From: an uncultured Parvularculaceae bacterium
Lineage (GTDB): Bacteria; Pseudomonadota; Alphaproteobacteria; Caulobacterales; Parvularculaceae
Assembly: GCA_913055785.1 (NCBI GenBank)
Contig: CAJXLJ010000004.1
Span: forward strand, 62,001-126,000
DNA length: 64,000 bases
Direction of reading: 5' to 3'
Part shown: positions 35,245-45,667 of the stretch, one piece after another
Layout of the letters: each line of letters begins with the position of its first letter
Position numbering within the stretch: position 1 is the first letter of the stretch
Program-made: the position numbers and the translations under genes
Notes under the pieces: generated by a model
Database searches by the model: none
What the model was told of the DNA's origin: nothing
What the model saw: the letters and a program-made list of their open reading frames with translations, nothing else

Positions 35245-38200
35245 TTAGGAGAACACGAAGTCGTCCTCGTGGAGAGCGGCGACGACGACATTGAGGAGCT
35301 TGATGGAGTCCCCGCCGCCGAAGTCGATCGTCGTATGGGTTCCATTGTCCGAAGCAGCGGCGATAACTTCCGCGAAACTGTCGAACGCCGCCCCGAAGGC
35401 GATCAGCTCGATCACGTCATCCGTGCCGGCGCCCGCGACAAAGTCATCATAAATGTCATTGCCGTGGCCAAGACGAAACTCGAACAGGTCGTCGCCGGCG
35501 CCGCCGGTGACGCTGTCGTCGCCGAAGCGGCCGTTCAGCGTGTCGTCGCCTGCATCGCCTTTAAGGCGGTCTACGCCGCCGCCGCCAGTGAGCGAGTCGT
35601 TGTCGTCATTACCCAGCAGCGTGTCGTTCCCGCCGCCGCCGAACAGACGGTCGTCGCCTTCGAACCCGCGCAAGACATCGTTATTGCCCGACCCGTTCAA
35701 CAGGTCCTTGCCGTACCCCCCGCGCAGATCGTCGTTTCCGTTGCCGCCGTAAAGTGAGTCATGACTGTTATAGCCGTGCATGAAGTCATCGCCATTCCCG
35801 CCAAGCATGGAATCGCGGCCGGCCCAACCTTCGACCAGGTCGTCGTCATCGCCGCCGTTAAGCGTGTCGTCGCCAATACCCCCGTGAAGCGTGTCTTCAC
35901 CAATTCCGCCGTTAAGCACATCCGCGCTCGCATCGCCGGTAAGGGAGTCGTCGCCATCGCCACCGTCAAGCGTGTCTTCGCCGACACCGCCGATAAGCGT
36001 GTCATCACCGCCCATTCCGTCGATAACGTCATTGCCGGCAAGACCGTCAATGATGTCACGCGCAGCGACGCCAGCGAGCGTATCGTCTCCCGGCGTGCCA
36101 TAGACGGTCATGAGCTCAACAGCGACAGCGCCTATATCAAGCTGACCGCCGAGCACGCGCGGCCCGCCAGTGGCGTCGAGAGGCAGGTCTTCAAACGTAT
36201 TTGCGTCGCCATCAAGATCAAGAAAATCGGGGGGGAGAGCGCCGGACTGGCCGCCGTCATCCGCGCCGCCGCCCGCCAGGATCGCCACCGTTTCCGTGGG
36301 GCCGCCATTGTCAGCCAGCGCGCCAGACGTCATTCCGGTGAAAGCATTGGTCACCGTCCCTTCAAAGATCAGATCGAGATCTGCGAATTCGACATCGCTT
36401 TCACCCGCCATGCCGGATTGCTTGAACAGGTTGCCGCCCAGTGAAGCGAACGTACCGCCCTCATTGGTATAAACGTCTTCGGTGCTGCCGACATCGCCAT
36501 TTCCCGCGAACAAGGTATTGGCCGAATAGGCGTGCGCGCTCGCGCCATCGACCTGGACCGCCCCGCCGCCTTCAGCATAATTGCCTGTAAACGTACTGCT
36601 GTAGAGAAAGAGTTCGCCAGTCCGTTGGCCGATTCCGCCGCCGCCGAAGTTTGAAAAATTGCCGTAGAACGTCGAGTTTACAACCTTCGTCTCGCCGCCG
36701 CCGCCGGAGTAAACCGCTCCGCCAAGACCATTTGCTTCGTTGCCGGCAAATAGCGAATTGGCGATGTTTGAAGCCGACTCATAGAGATAAAGCGCGCCGC
36801 CGCTGCCAATGGATGTGGAATTGTTTTCAAAAGTCGAATTGGTAATTTCAATTGAGTTATATGCGCTGTAAACGGCCCCGCCGACATTGTTAACGGTATT
36901 GTCCGTAAACGCAGAATCAGCAATGTCCGTATCGCCATAAGCCGCGACAGCGCCGCCACGGGATGTAGCGCCGTTCTGATCGAATGTGGAATTGTAAATA
37001 GCCAGCGCCCCAAAGCTCAGCACCCCGCCGCCAATGGTTCCCGAATTACTATAGAATGTCGCACCATCGATTGTCGCTTGAGCGTTATTGCCAACGAAAA
37101 GGCCGCCGCCGCTATATCCGCCGCTATTATTGCCCGAAACAGATCCGCCATATATGGCCAAAGTTGAAGAGCCTAATACCGCAACGCCAGCGCCATATCC
37201 CCCTTCGTTATCTGTTACGTTCACATTGTTCAGAGTCAGCGCCGTATTCGGATTGACGAGAATGCCCGCCCCGTAACCACCGCTGAGAACACCACCAGAG
37301 ATGTTAAGCCCGTCAAGCGTGACGTCATTGGGATGAGCTTCGGTGTTGCCGACGACATACAGCGCGCGCGTGGCACCGTTTCCCTGAATAGTGACGTCAG
37401 CGACGCCGTCGTTATTAAGGTCGCCGTCGATCAGCAGGTTATCATGCTCAATATGGAATGCGCCGCTTTCCTGCGCGCTGACCGTCATCCCTGAAAGGCC
37501 GGCATCGAAAGTAATAATCGATCCGTCCTGCGCCAGCGCCAGCGCCTCGCGCAGGGAAAGCCCGCCGCCGTCTGCAGTTTCCGTTGCAAGGTCGCCGCCG
37601 TTGAATTCATCCGTCCCGCCATCGAGATTGGTCGTCACGACATATTGCGTCACCTCGACCGCGCCAGCGTCAACGTTTGCACCGGAATTGCGCGGCGCGC
37701 CGCGTGCATCAAGCGGCAAGTCTTCAAGCGTATCCAGATCGCCGTCGATATCCAGCTCATCGGCAGGCAGCCCTCCACTGTCGCCAATGTCAATTGCAAC
37801 ACCCATGGGGTTTGTCTGAACAGTCTTCCATGCGCCGCCATTACTGCCCAGGGCACCGCTTTGAACACCGGTGAAGCTGTTCGTCACGACATCGGAGAAG
37901 ATCTCCGAAAGGTCGGTTTCATGAACGTCATAGCCGCCGGCAAGCCCGATCTGACCGAAGACATTCCCGCCATTGCTGGTCAGCGCGCCGTTATATCCAT
38001 GATCGGTGGTGCCTTCATTCCCGCTGTTGCCGGCGAAGATGCTGTTCGCCGCCGTCGCATCCCCATCGATGGCGCCCGCTGTAAAGCCCTTGTTGCCTGT
38101 GAACGTACTATTACGAAGATCAACCGAACCGCCGAGATTGTTAATCGCACCACCGTCGTAAGTCGCGCTGTTGCCATAGAATGTCGCATTCGCGGCATCA

Positions 38201-41200
38201 AGCACACCGCCTTCTCGAATCGCCGCCGCACCGCCATAACCACTCGAATTGTTGGCGAATGTCGTGTTGACAACGGTTCCCGCAGAATTGCCGTCGAGCA
38301 TCAAACCGCCGCCGTTTGCATTGGCGCTGTTTCCGGCGATATAGCTATCAGAAATGTAAAGCGAAACGCCTGTATCAGCATAAACACCGCCGCCGCGCTG
38401 CGTAGCCGTATTGTTGGCTATGTAAGACGCATCAACACTGGCAGAGCCGCTCGCAAGAAAAATGGCCCCGCCATATCCGCTAAAGTTTGAAACGAATGAT
38501 GCATTACTGAATGTAGCTGTCCCTGATACAAAAACACCGCCGCCGCCAACGGGCGCAATGTTTGACGAGACTATCGACCCTTCATTTATAGTGAGATCTC
38601 CGGCGCTCATTACGCCTGCGCCGTAACTGGCGGAGTTCATATAAACGACGCTGTCGCCTGTAATAGTCATTGTTCCGCGACTGTATATGCCGCCGCCCTG
38701 AAGCGCATCGTTGTGTGAAATCTCGGAATTCGAAATGAAAATTGTTGCATCGCTGGACATCGCCGCAATACCGCCGCCGTAATAGGTGGCGTTGTTCCCG
38801 ACAATTTCGGAATCAAATACGTTGAGCGTTGAGTTGCCGATGACATACACGCCGCCGGCGCTACCATAGTAGATAGAATTGTTTGCAGATATCCGGCTGT
38901 CTACAATTGTAAGCTCAACATCCTGAGCAACCTGAACGCCGGCGCCGGAATCGACCCCGCTGTCGAGATAGCCGCCCGTTATCATCAGGCCGTCAATCAC
39001 CACAACATTGGGATTGCTCTCATCCGCGCCCGCAGCGATCTGGAGAACCCGGCTCGCACCATCGGCGTCGACCGTGATGTCGTAGCCGTTGTCATCGTCA
39101 AGGTCGCCGTCAATCGTAACGCTTTTCTCGACTGTCAATTGCGTTCCGGCAAGCGTAATGGTTTCGCCAGACAGCGCCATGTCGAAAGTGATGGTATCGC
39201 CGTCCTGAACGAGCGCCAGCGCTTCGCGCAACGACAAGCCGCCGCCATCCGCCGTCTCGTCTTCCAAACTTCCGCCATCGTAATCGTCATCACCGCCGTC
39301 GAGAGTCGTCGTAACAACCAGTACTTGCAGTTCCGCGGCGCCGATATCCAGATCGCTGTCGACAAGGCGATCGAAGCCGCGCGCATCGACAGGCAACGCC
39401 TCAAGCGTATCAAGATCACCATCAAGGTCGTTATCATCCGCCGCCAGATAGGCGCCATCCCCTGTATTATGCGCAACGCCGCCATTCTTAATGGCTATTG
39501 TACTCACAGGCCCGCCATTATCTGCAAGCAGCCCGCCGCCGTTCGCCGGGTCGAGATGGGAAAAGACATCCGACAAAGAAAAGGAATTGCCGGTTCCAAG
39601 AATGACCGCTTTTCCTGCGTCGTAACCCAACACAGAGAAGCCCACTGGCGTCGACCCTAATACATTCTGTCCGTACAGCTCGAGCCGCGGCGCATAACCG
39701 GAGCCAAGCACATCATCCACACCCTCAGCGCCTTCATTGCCGGCGACGATTGAGTTTGTCAGAAAGACGGCGTCCAAATTACTGACGGCTATACCACCGC
39801 CATTTCCGGCGGCGGAATTGCCGCTGATCGTACTGTTGGCGATCTGCGCAACATTACCGCCGGTATACAAACCGCCGCCAAGGCCACCGCTGGTATTTTC
39901 AGCCAGGGTAGTATTGGTAAGATAAATGTACCCTTCATTGTGAATACCGCCGCCGTCATTGGCCGCTCCGTTATCGGAGACCGTAGAGTTCGCGAAAGAT
40001 CCAACGCCGCCAAACAGGGCGACGCCGCCGCCGCCATCGTAAGCGTAATTACCCGAGACCGTCGTATTGATAAGGGTGAAATAACCTGAACTTATCAGCC
40101 CGCCGCCCCAACCGATTGCAGTGTTATTTGCAATGGTGGAATTTATGATAGTTGCGTCGCCTTCAGCGCCGCCATTTGAGATAGCGCCAGCGTCGCCCCC
40201 GCTGAAATTTTCATTTACTTGAGAATCATGGAGATACAGCGCTCCGCTGTTCAGAATGGCGCCGGCGCGAAAATCCGACGTATTGTGCGATATTTCAGAG
40301 TCATAGACATACAGCACCCCCGGATTGTATACGCCCCCGCCGGAGCCAACGCTGTGATTGTGCGACACAAGCACATTGTAGAGCCATACCTCACCGAAAT
40401 TCGTGAGACCGCCCCCGCTCTGGCTTTGAAAATGTCCTGACAAGGAGGAGTTTTGAATGGTCGCGCTGGCGCCGTTATCAACGGTAACGCCTGCGGCGTA
40501 AAGATAACTGCCCGCAACGCCCCCAGTGATCACCAGCCCGTTTAATACTGCCGAACCGCTTGTAACCGACAATACGTTTGTGTTGTCTCCGGTATTTGTG
40601 TTTGTTTCGACATCTGTAATCGCATCACCCCAACCATCGGTGATGGTTGAGTCGTCGGCGTTAGCATCGCCGCTTATAGTGATGTCAGGAGTATTGTCAT
40701 TGTCGATATCGCCATCGACCGTAATGTCGTTTGAGATAACCAGTTCGCCGCTTTGCAAATGAATTGCGCCGCCCGACAGACTTGCATCGAACTCAATCAC
40801 GTCCCCGTCGCCTGCGAGCGCCAGCGCTTCGCGAAGGGACAGCCCGCCGCCATCGGCGGTTTCCGACAGGATATCCCCGCCATCGTAATCATCGTCACCA
40901 CCGTCGGCGAGCGTCGTGACGATCAGCGGGCTGGCGGCCTCAGCGAATTCGACCGCCCCAAGGTCAACATACCCGCCGGAAACCCGCGGCGCGCCGCGCG
41001 CATCCGTCGGCAAGTCTTCAGCTGTATTCGCATCATTATCCAGATCAAGGGGGTCTGCCGGCAGATAGGCGCCATCGCCGGCGTCATGCGCGTCACCAGC
41101 ATATTTAATCATGACCGTCTGAACGGGTCCGCCATTGTCTGCGAGCAGGCCGGAATAAACGCCCGTGTCAGGATTGTTTCCGACATTGAGGAAGACATCC

Positions 41201-43884
41201 GCCAGCGCCGTATCGCCGACATCCGAGTTTCCGGAGAAAATATCAGTTCCAATAATGTTAGCGCCGTACTGATTTACAAGTCCATTTGTATCATCAGCAA
41301 AAACGCCGGCGTCATTTCCAGTTACAATGCTGTTTGCGAGCTGAAGATCGCCCGATGCAACGCTGTATAGTCCGCCGCCCTGTTGCCCCGCGTAATTGCC
41401 GGTAAATGTAGAACTGTCTATGTATGCATCGCCGCCCACACGTGCGAGGCCGCCCCCATATGTTCCCGCGGTATTTCCGACAAGCGATACGTTGGCAAGG
41501 TTGAGCGTGCCGTCAGAGCCCACGCCGCCGCCAAGTCCCGTTGTAGAATTTCCTGACACGGTGCTGTTGGCAAGCGTTACCGTCCCTATTGAGTTGCTGA
41601 TGCCCCCGCTCGAAAGCACCGCATAATTATTCACGACCTCCAGACTGACGCCCGCGACAGTACCCGTCGCGTTGTGAATGCCACCGCCATAAATACCAGC
41701 TTCGTTATTGGAAATGCGTCCGTTTTCTACTGATATCGACCCGGAGTTCCATATTCCGCCGCCATTACCGGACGCACCGTTATAAGTGACAGTTACATTC
41801 TCCAATACCGTCAGATTATTGTGCGCAAGACCGCCGCCATGAACGCCTGCTTCGTTTTGTGAAATCAATGAATCTGAAACATATAGAGACAAACTATTTG
41901 CAGATATGCCGCCCCCGTAACCGCTTGCTTTATTGCCCGAGATAGATGAGTTGCTAACTGTTAGCGTTGACAAAAGCCCATAAATACCGCCGCCATTGCC
42001 CCCAGTCGTCACCCCTCCAGTAACAACCAGTCCATTCAAGACCCCGCTCGAACCTGCGGCGGTGTAAAAAACACGAATATTGTCGCTTGTATTCGTGTTG
42101 CTCGAAACATCCGTGATGATGTTTCCCCAAAAATCACTGGTCGTAAGGTCGTCACCGTTGGCGTCACCACTGATCGTAATATCGGCCACGTCATCACCGT
42201 CAACGTCGCCGTTAACAGTAAGGCTGTTTGTAATTGTCAGCGTGCCGAGAGCCAGATTAAGCGTCCCGCCGGCGAGGCTCGCATCGAACGTAATCTCATT
42301 CCCGTCCTGGGCGAGCGCAATCGCTTCGCGCAAGGAGAGTCCGCCGCCGTCGGCGGCTTCCGCAACCAAGTCGCCGCCGTCATAGGCTTCGTCGTCAAGC
42401 GTCGTCACGACAAGCTGCATCTCCACGGCCCCGAGATCGACCTCCGCGCCAGCTACGCGCGGTTCGCCGCGCGTATCGACGGGCAGGTCTTCTGCAGTAT
42501 TCGCATCACTATCGAGGTCGTAGGGGTCCGCCGGCAGATAGGCGCCGTCGCCGGCGTCTACCGCGTCGCCGTCATATTTCAGCGCGATCGAGAACCATCG
42601 CCCGCCATTGTCCGCAAGCAGACCGGAATAAACGCCGGTATCGGGATTGGCGCCGACGCTGCCGAAAACATCCGCAAGCGTCGTATCGCCGACATCGACG
42701 CCGCCGGAATAAATATTCGTCCCGATGATATTGCCGCCCTGCTGGTAGAGCGATGAGGTGTTGAGATCATCAACGCCAAAACCCTCATTGCCGGCCACGA
42801 TGGAATTGGTCAGCGTCAACGCTGTTGTCGTGGCGACCCCGCCGCCATCGGTAACAAGGATCCTGTTGCCGGTAATGGTCGAATTCGCGATGCTTATCGC
42901 CGTATCTGAAAAAACGCCGCCGCCGAGAAACAGGGCGTAGTTTCCGGCGATGGTCGTATTGACGACATCCGCTTCGGTAACGCCGGAGGCGAAATAAAGC
43001 CCGCCCCCTACAGGAACCGCGGAATTGCCGGATATGAGGCTGTTGGCGATATCGACATCGCCGCTGGTAAACATCGCGCCCCCGGCGTTGGTAAACGCCG
43101 TATTCTCCGAAAGCCGGCTTTCAACAATCGTCGTGCGGTCGCCTTTTGAGTAGACGCCGCCGCCGTTATTGGCGCTGTTGTCGTCGATGGAGGAACCGAA
43201 GATCGTCGCCTCGCTGACTGTCGACATCAGCCCCACGCCCCCGCCGCTGACGGCCGCCTGGTTGAGGTAGAGGTTCGTCTCGTAAAGCCCGAGAAAAAAG
43301 TAACCTGTCGCGCCGGTCGAAATCCCGCCGCCGTCTCCGGCGGCGCTGTTGCCGTAGATCGCACCGCCATAAACTTTTAAAGAACCGCTGCCGGCAAAAA
43401 CGCCGCCGCCATCACCGCCATTTGTAGTTGTGTTTGCCGATATCAGCGTGTTGCGCAAAATGGTGTTCGTATTGATGCCCGCGTAAACGCCGCCGCCATT
43501 GCCGGAAACGGCGCCGTTCACAATAGCGAGACCATCGAGTTCAACGTCGTTGGTATCGGCTTCGCCTATGCCCGCCGCAATTGAGAAGACGCGGCTGGCG
43601 CCGGCGGCGTCAATCGTAATGTCGGCGGCGCCATCATCATCGATATCGCCGTCAATAATGAAATCGTCCTGTATGATGGAGAGTTCGCCGCTTGCCAGCG
43701 TCACAGTTCCGCCGATAAGCGCGCCATCGAATTCGATTGCGTCGCCATCATTGGCGAGGGCCAGCGCCTCACGCAAAGACAGGCCGCCGCCGTCCGCCGT
43801 TTCAGCTATAAGATCGCCGCCATTGAAATCGTCGCCACCGCCGTCATTAAGCGTCGTGACCGTATAAATCGAACCGACCGGCAT
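35245..43884 (-). CDS. Giant RTX adhesin-like protein with five LREA/beta-helix modules
   Basis: A 2879-residue protein. Five tandem modules of about 490-560 residues each open with a VTTLxDGG...ADGGGLSLREALALA segment, the CSLREA-type motif seen in bacterial surface proteins. Each continues with a right-handed beta-helix full of short turns such as NSTISGNSA and NGGGVYSG. Each closes with RGxPRxxGxxVDLGAVE, the usual end of a choice-of-anchor-Q region. The last ~270 residues are RTX repeats and the common secretion module, ending HEDDFVFS. There is no Sec signal. The fold is that of filamentous adhesins and polymorphic outer-membrane proteins. No enzymatic motif is visible. Confidence 0.92.
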   Translation of the reverse strand: MPVGSIYTVTTLNDGGGDDFNGGDLIAETADGGGLSLREALALANDGDAIEFDGALIGGTVTLASGELSIIQDDFIIDGDIDDDGAADITIDAAGASRVFSIAAGIGEADTNDVELDGLAIVNGAVSGNGGGVYAGINTNTILRNTLISANTTTNGGDGGGVFAGSGSLKVYGGAIYGNSAAGDGGGISTGATGYFFLGLYETNLYLNQAAVSGGGVGLMSTVSEATIFGSSIDDNSANNGGGVYSKGDRTTIVESRLSENTAFTNAGGAMFTSGDVDIANSLISGNSAVPVGGGLYFASGVTEADVVNTTIAGNYALFLGGGVFSDTAISIANSTITGNRILVTDGGGVATTTALTLTNSIVAGNEGFGVDDLNTSSLYQQGGNIIGTNIYSGGVDVGDTTLADVFGSVGANPDTGVYSGLLADNGGRWFSIALKYDGDAVDAGDGAYLPADPYDLDSDANTAEDLPVDTRGEPRVAGAEVDLGAVEMQLVVTTLDDEAYDGGDLVAEAADGGGLSLREAIALAQDGNEITFDASLAGGTLNLALGTLTITNSLTVNGDVDGDDVADITISGDANGDDLTTSDFWGNIITDVSSNTNTSDNIRVFYTAAGSSGVLNGLVVTGGVTTGGNGGGIYGLLSTLTVSNSSISGNKASGYGGGISANSLSLYVSDSLISQNEAGVHGGGLAHNNLTVLENVTVTYNGASGNGGGIWNSGSISVENGRISNNEAGIYGGGIHNATGTVAGVSLEVVNNYAVLSSGGISNSIGTVTLANSTVSGNSTTGLGGGVGSDGTLNLANVSLVGNTAGTYGGGLARVGGDAYIDSSTFTGNYAGQQGGGLYSVASGDLQLANSIVTGNDAGVFADDTNGLVNQYGANIIGTDIFSGNSDVGDTALADVFLNVGNNPDTGVYSGLLADNGGPVQTVMIKYAGDAHDAGDGAYLPADPLDLDNDANTAEDLPTDARGAPRVSGGYVDLGAVEFAEAASPLIVTTLADGGDDDYDGGDILSETADGGGLSLREALALAGDGDVIEFDASLSGGAIHLQSGELVISNDITVDGDIDNDNTPDITISGDANADDSTITDGWGDAITDVETNTNTGDNTNVLSVTSGSAVLNGLVITGGVAGSYLYAAGVTVDNGASATIQNSSLSGHFQSQSGGGLTNFGEVWLYNVLVSHNHSVGSGGGVYNPGVLYVYDSEISHNTSDFRAGAILNSGALYLHDSQVNENFSGGDAGAISNGGAEGDATIINSTIANNTAIGWGGGLISSGYFTLINTTVSGNYAYDGGGGVALFGGVGSFANSTVSDNGAANDGGGIHNEGYIYLTNTTLAENTSGGLGGGLYTGGNVAQIANSTISGNSAAGNGGGIAVSNLDAVFLTNSIVAGNEGAEGVDDVLGSGYAPRLELYGQNVLGSTPVGFSVLGYDAGKAVILGTGNSFSLSDVFSHLDPANGGGLLADNGGPVSTIAIKNGGVAHNTGDGAYLAADDNDLDGDLDTLEALPVDARGFDRLVDSDLDIGAAELQVLVVTTTLDGGDDDYDGGSLEDETADGGGLSLREALALVQDGDTITFDMALSGETITLAGTQLTVEKSVTIDGDLDDDNGYDITVDADGASRVLQIAAGADESNPNVVVIDGLMITGGYLDSGVDSGAGVQVAQDVELTIVDSRISANNSIYYGSAGGVYVIGNSTLNVFDSEIVGNNATYYGGGIAAMSSDATIFISNSEISHNDALQGGGIYSRGTMTITGDSVVYMNSASYGAGVMSAGDLTINEGSIVSSNIAPVGGGGVFVSGTATFSNASFVSNFSGYGGAIFLASGSASVDASYIANNTATQRGGGVYADTGVSLYISDSYIAGNSANANGGGLMLDGNSAGTVVNTTFANNSSGYGGAAAIREGGVLDAANATFYGNSATYDGGAINNLGGSVDLRNSTFTGNKGFTAGAIDGDATAANSIFAGNSGNEGTTDHGYNGALTSNGGNVFGQIGLAGGYDVHETDLSEIFSDVVTNSFTGVQSGALGSNGGAWKTVQTNPMGVAIDIGDSGGLPADELDIDGDLDTLEDLPLDARGAPRNSGANVDAGAVEVTQYVVTTNLDGGTDEFNGGDLATETADGGGLSLREALALAQDGSIITFDAGLSGMTVSAQESGAFHIEHDNLLIDGDLNNDGVADVTIQGNGATRALYVVGNTEAHPNDVTLDGLNISGGVLSGGYGAGILVNPNTALTLNNVNVTDNEGGYGAGVAVLGSSTLAIYGGSVSGNNSGGYSGGGLFVGNNAQATIDGATFYSNSGTIGGGVLSFGALAIYNSTFDQNGATSRGGAVAAYGDTDIADSAFTDNTVNNVGGAVYSAYNSIEITNSTFENNSTSIGSGGALYLYESASNIANSLFAGNEANGLGGAVYSGGGGETKVVNSTFYGNFSNFGGGGIGQRTGELFLYSSTFTGNYAEGGGAVQVDGASAHAYSANTLFAGNGDVGSTEDVYTNEGGTFASLGGNLFKQSGMAGESDVEFADLDLIFEGTVTNAFTGMTSGALADNGGPTETVAILAGGGADDGGQSGALPPDFLDLDGDANTFEDLPLDATGGPRVLGGQLDIGAVAVELMTVYGTPGDDTLAGVAARDIIDGLAGNDVIDGMGGDDTLIGGVGEDTLDGGDGDDSLTGDASADVLNGGIGEDTLHGGIGDDTLNGGDDDDLVEGWAGRDSMLGGNGDDFMHGYNSHDSLYGGNGNDDLRGGYGKDLLNGSGNNDVLRGFEGDDRLFGGGGNDTLLGNDDNDSLTGGGGVDRLKGDAGDDTLNGRFGDDSVTGGAGDDLFEFRLGHGNDIYDDFVAGAGTDDVIELIAFGAAFDSFAEVIAAASDNGTHTTIDFGGGDSIKLLNVVVAALHEDDFVFS
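36113..43875. repeat. Five tandem ~1.5-kb modules inside the giant RTX gene
   Basis: On the minus strand the modules begin near 43875, 42420, 40927, 39324 and 37648 and end near 36113 (about 1.46, 1.49, 1.60, 1.68 and 1.54 kb). The strongest identity is in the LREA opening and the DLGAVE closing segments; the beta-helix interiors differ in length and sequence. Confidence 0.85.
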
Positions 43885-43985
43885 GCCCCTCTCCCGACTG
43901 CGCCATTATTCTTGACGCACTTGTTGCGCCCCAGCTCATCGGAGCGCACCCACCACCCAAAAAGCCTACCCCCAAGCCCTCAATT

Positions 43986-44001
43986 CCGCAAACATTTGCG
44001 G
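43986..44001. promoter_or_regulatory. 16-bp palindrome in the divergent RTX/sulfotransferase promoter region
   Basis: CCGCAAACATTTGCGG, a perfect 7-2-7 inverted repeat, lies 102 bp upstream of the giant RTX gene and 105 bp upstream of the sulfotransferase gene. A further GCAAA half-site follows 7 bp later. It is a good operator candidate for a dimeric regulator. Confidence 0.45.
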
Positions 44002-44105
44002 TCATCTGCAAATGAAACGCCGGATCGACTGTCTATCGCTTGCAATCCAAGAAAATAACGGAAACAAACGCTTACAAACCATCAGGTAAGCATGGGGAAT
44101 GAACC

Positions 44106-44984
44106 GTGGCGAAAAAGACGAAGGCGACGCAAGCACAAGGCGAGAAGACATTCTATTTCATTTCCGGGCTGCCGCGCTCAGGCTCAACCCTGATGGGCGC
44201 GCTGCTCAAACAAAACCCGCGTTTCCATGCCGGCATGTCGAGTCCGATCGCCAGTCTGATGGAAGGACTGATCAGCCAGGTCTCAGCCGGCACAGAACTT
44301 TCAACCATGGTTAATGATGAACAGCGCTCGCGTCTTATTCGCGGCCTGTTCGACGGTTATTATGTCGACCGCACGGAACCCGTCATCTTTGACACCAATC
44401 GCGCATGGACGGCGCAACTGCCGGCGCTGATGCGCCTGTTTCCAGACTCAAAGCTGATTTGCACGGTGCGCAACGTCGCCTGGGTGATGGATTCTCTCGA
44501 ACGCCAGTACAGGAAGAATATTTTCGAGCACACACGGCTTTTCAACACGCCCGTCGAACGCTCAACAGTCTATACGCGCCTTGAGGCGCTGGCGGGACCG
44601 AACCGGCTTGTCGGCTACGCCTGGCATGCCTTGCAGGAAGCGGTCTGGAGCGAGTTCGCGGAACGGCTGGTGATTGTCGATTACGACATTTTCAGCCAGC
44701 GCCCGGGAGAGGTGCTCACCTTGCTTTACAAGTTTCTGGGCGAGGAAGAATACGACCACGACTTTGACAATGTCGATTACGACGCGCCGGAATTCGACTC
44801 CCAGCTCGGCGTAAAGGGACTGCATAAAGTGCATCAGAAGGTCGAGGCGCGCCCGCGCAAAACGGTGCTGCCGCCGGAACTGTTCGAACGCTACGCCAAA
44901 TTGTCTTTCTGGAACGGGCTCAAGGGATCGAAAGCTTTCCGGATCGTTCCGACCAAGACCGAAACCAAAGCGCCCAACGCCTAA
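44106..44984 (+). CDS. Sulfotransferase family protein
   Basis: A 292-residue PAPS-dependent sulfotransferase. The 5'-phosphosulfate loop is FISGLPRSGSTLMGALL (P-loop-like residues 21-29). The 3'-phosphate site is TVRNVAWVMDSLERQ (Arg122, Ser130). No signal or membrane segment is seen. It starts with GTG. It sits between two large RTX genes and converges with a 2OG-Fe(II) oxygenase gene, which it overlaps by 4 bp. The acceptor could be a glycan, lipid or protein tyrosine and cannot be deduced. Confidence 0.88.
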   Translation: MAKKTKATQAQGEKTFYFISGLPRSGSTLMGALLKQNPRFHAGMSSPIASLMEGLISQVSAGTELSTMVNDEQRSRLIRGLFDGYYVDRTEPVIFDTNRAWTAQLPALMRLFPDSKLICTVRNVAWVMDSLERQYRKNIFEHTRLFNTPVERSTVYTRLEALAGPNRLVGYAWHALQEAVWSEFAERLVIVDYDIFSQRPGEVLTLLYKFLGEEEYDHDFDNVDYDAPEFDSQLGVKGLHKVHQKVEARPRKTVLPPELFERYAKLSFWNGLKGSKAFRIVPTKTETKAPNA

Positions 44985-45667
44985 TTTCGCACGATATCGA
45001 GCGGCGCCTCGTCCGGAGCAGACCCGGTGGTTTGTTGAAGCTTTTTATCGTTCGGCTTGAAACCGATATTGAAACTGATGGAAATCCGAAAATCATCAGC
45101 CGCATTCGGTTGCACCGCATGCTGAAGCCATGAGGGAAAGACCAGAAGCAGCCCCTCCTCAGCGCGATACTCGACCGCCTGCAGATTGATGGGCTTGCGT
45201 TTCTTTACCGGGTAGATGTTCATCAGCCGCGCCGGCACAGGATCATAAAGCTCAATATTGCCGCTGCCTGGCGGGGTTTTTACATAATAGGCGCCGGACA
45301 GGATCGCGTTCGGATGAATATGCGCCTTGTTGTAATCGCCGGGCCCGTTCTTGTTGATCCACATTTCCTTGATCACAAGATCAAAATTGTCGAAGTCGAA
45401 TTCCATGAAAGTCGCGCAACCGACGCAGCTTGTCCCGATGATGCGCCTGATCTCGGCGAAGTCTTCGCTACGATGTATCTGATCGTGACTGTGCCAGCCT
45501 CCGACATTCGAGCGGGTGATGGACTCAGTCTCCGCCTCAAGCTTACCGAGCGCTTGCAGAATATGCGTATTTACACGCTGGTGGTCGACAACTTTGCGCG
45601 ACCAGACCGGCGTATGAAACCAGACCTCGGGAACGAACCCTTTATGTTGTTGTTCCTGTTGCGACAT
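44981..45667 (-). CDS. 2OG-Fe(II) oxygenase (TIGR02466-like)
   Basis: A 228-residue double-stranded beta-helix dioxygenase. Iron and co-substrate residues are visible in NKAHIHPNAILSGAYYVKTPPGSG (first His and following acidic position), WLQHAVQPN (distal His) and FRISISFNIG (Arg for 2-oxoglutarate). The N-terminal VWFHTPVW and the order of motifs match the TIGR02466 family of putative 2OG-Fe(II) oxygenases. The ATG at 45667 is preferred over a TTG 15 bp upstream. The substrate is unknown; its location inside the RTX island suggests a link to RTX proteins or their glycans. Confidence 0.87.
   Translation of the reverse strand: MSQQEQQHKGFVPEVWFHTPVWSRKVVDHQRVNTHILQALGKLEAETESITRSNVGGWHSHDQIHRSEDFAEIRRIIGTSCVGCATFMEFDFDNFDLVIKEMWINKNGPGDYNKAHIHPNAILSGAYYVKTPPGSGNIELYDPVPARLMNIYPVKKRKPINLQAVEYRAEEGLLLVFPSWLQHAVQPNAADDFRISISFNIGFKPNDKKLQQTTGSAPDEAPLDIVRN

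Noticed and set aside
35245-43884. Possible CRISPR or satellite array
   Set aside because: Repeats are in-frame codons of RTX and beta-helix motifs with varied spacing; there are no constant repeats with unique spacers.
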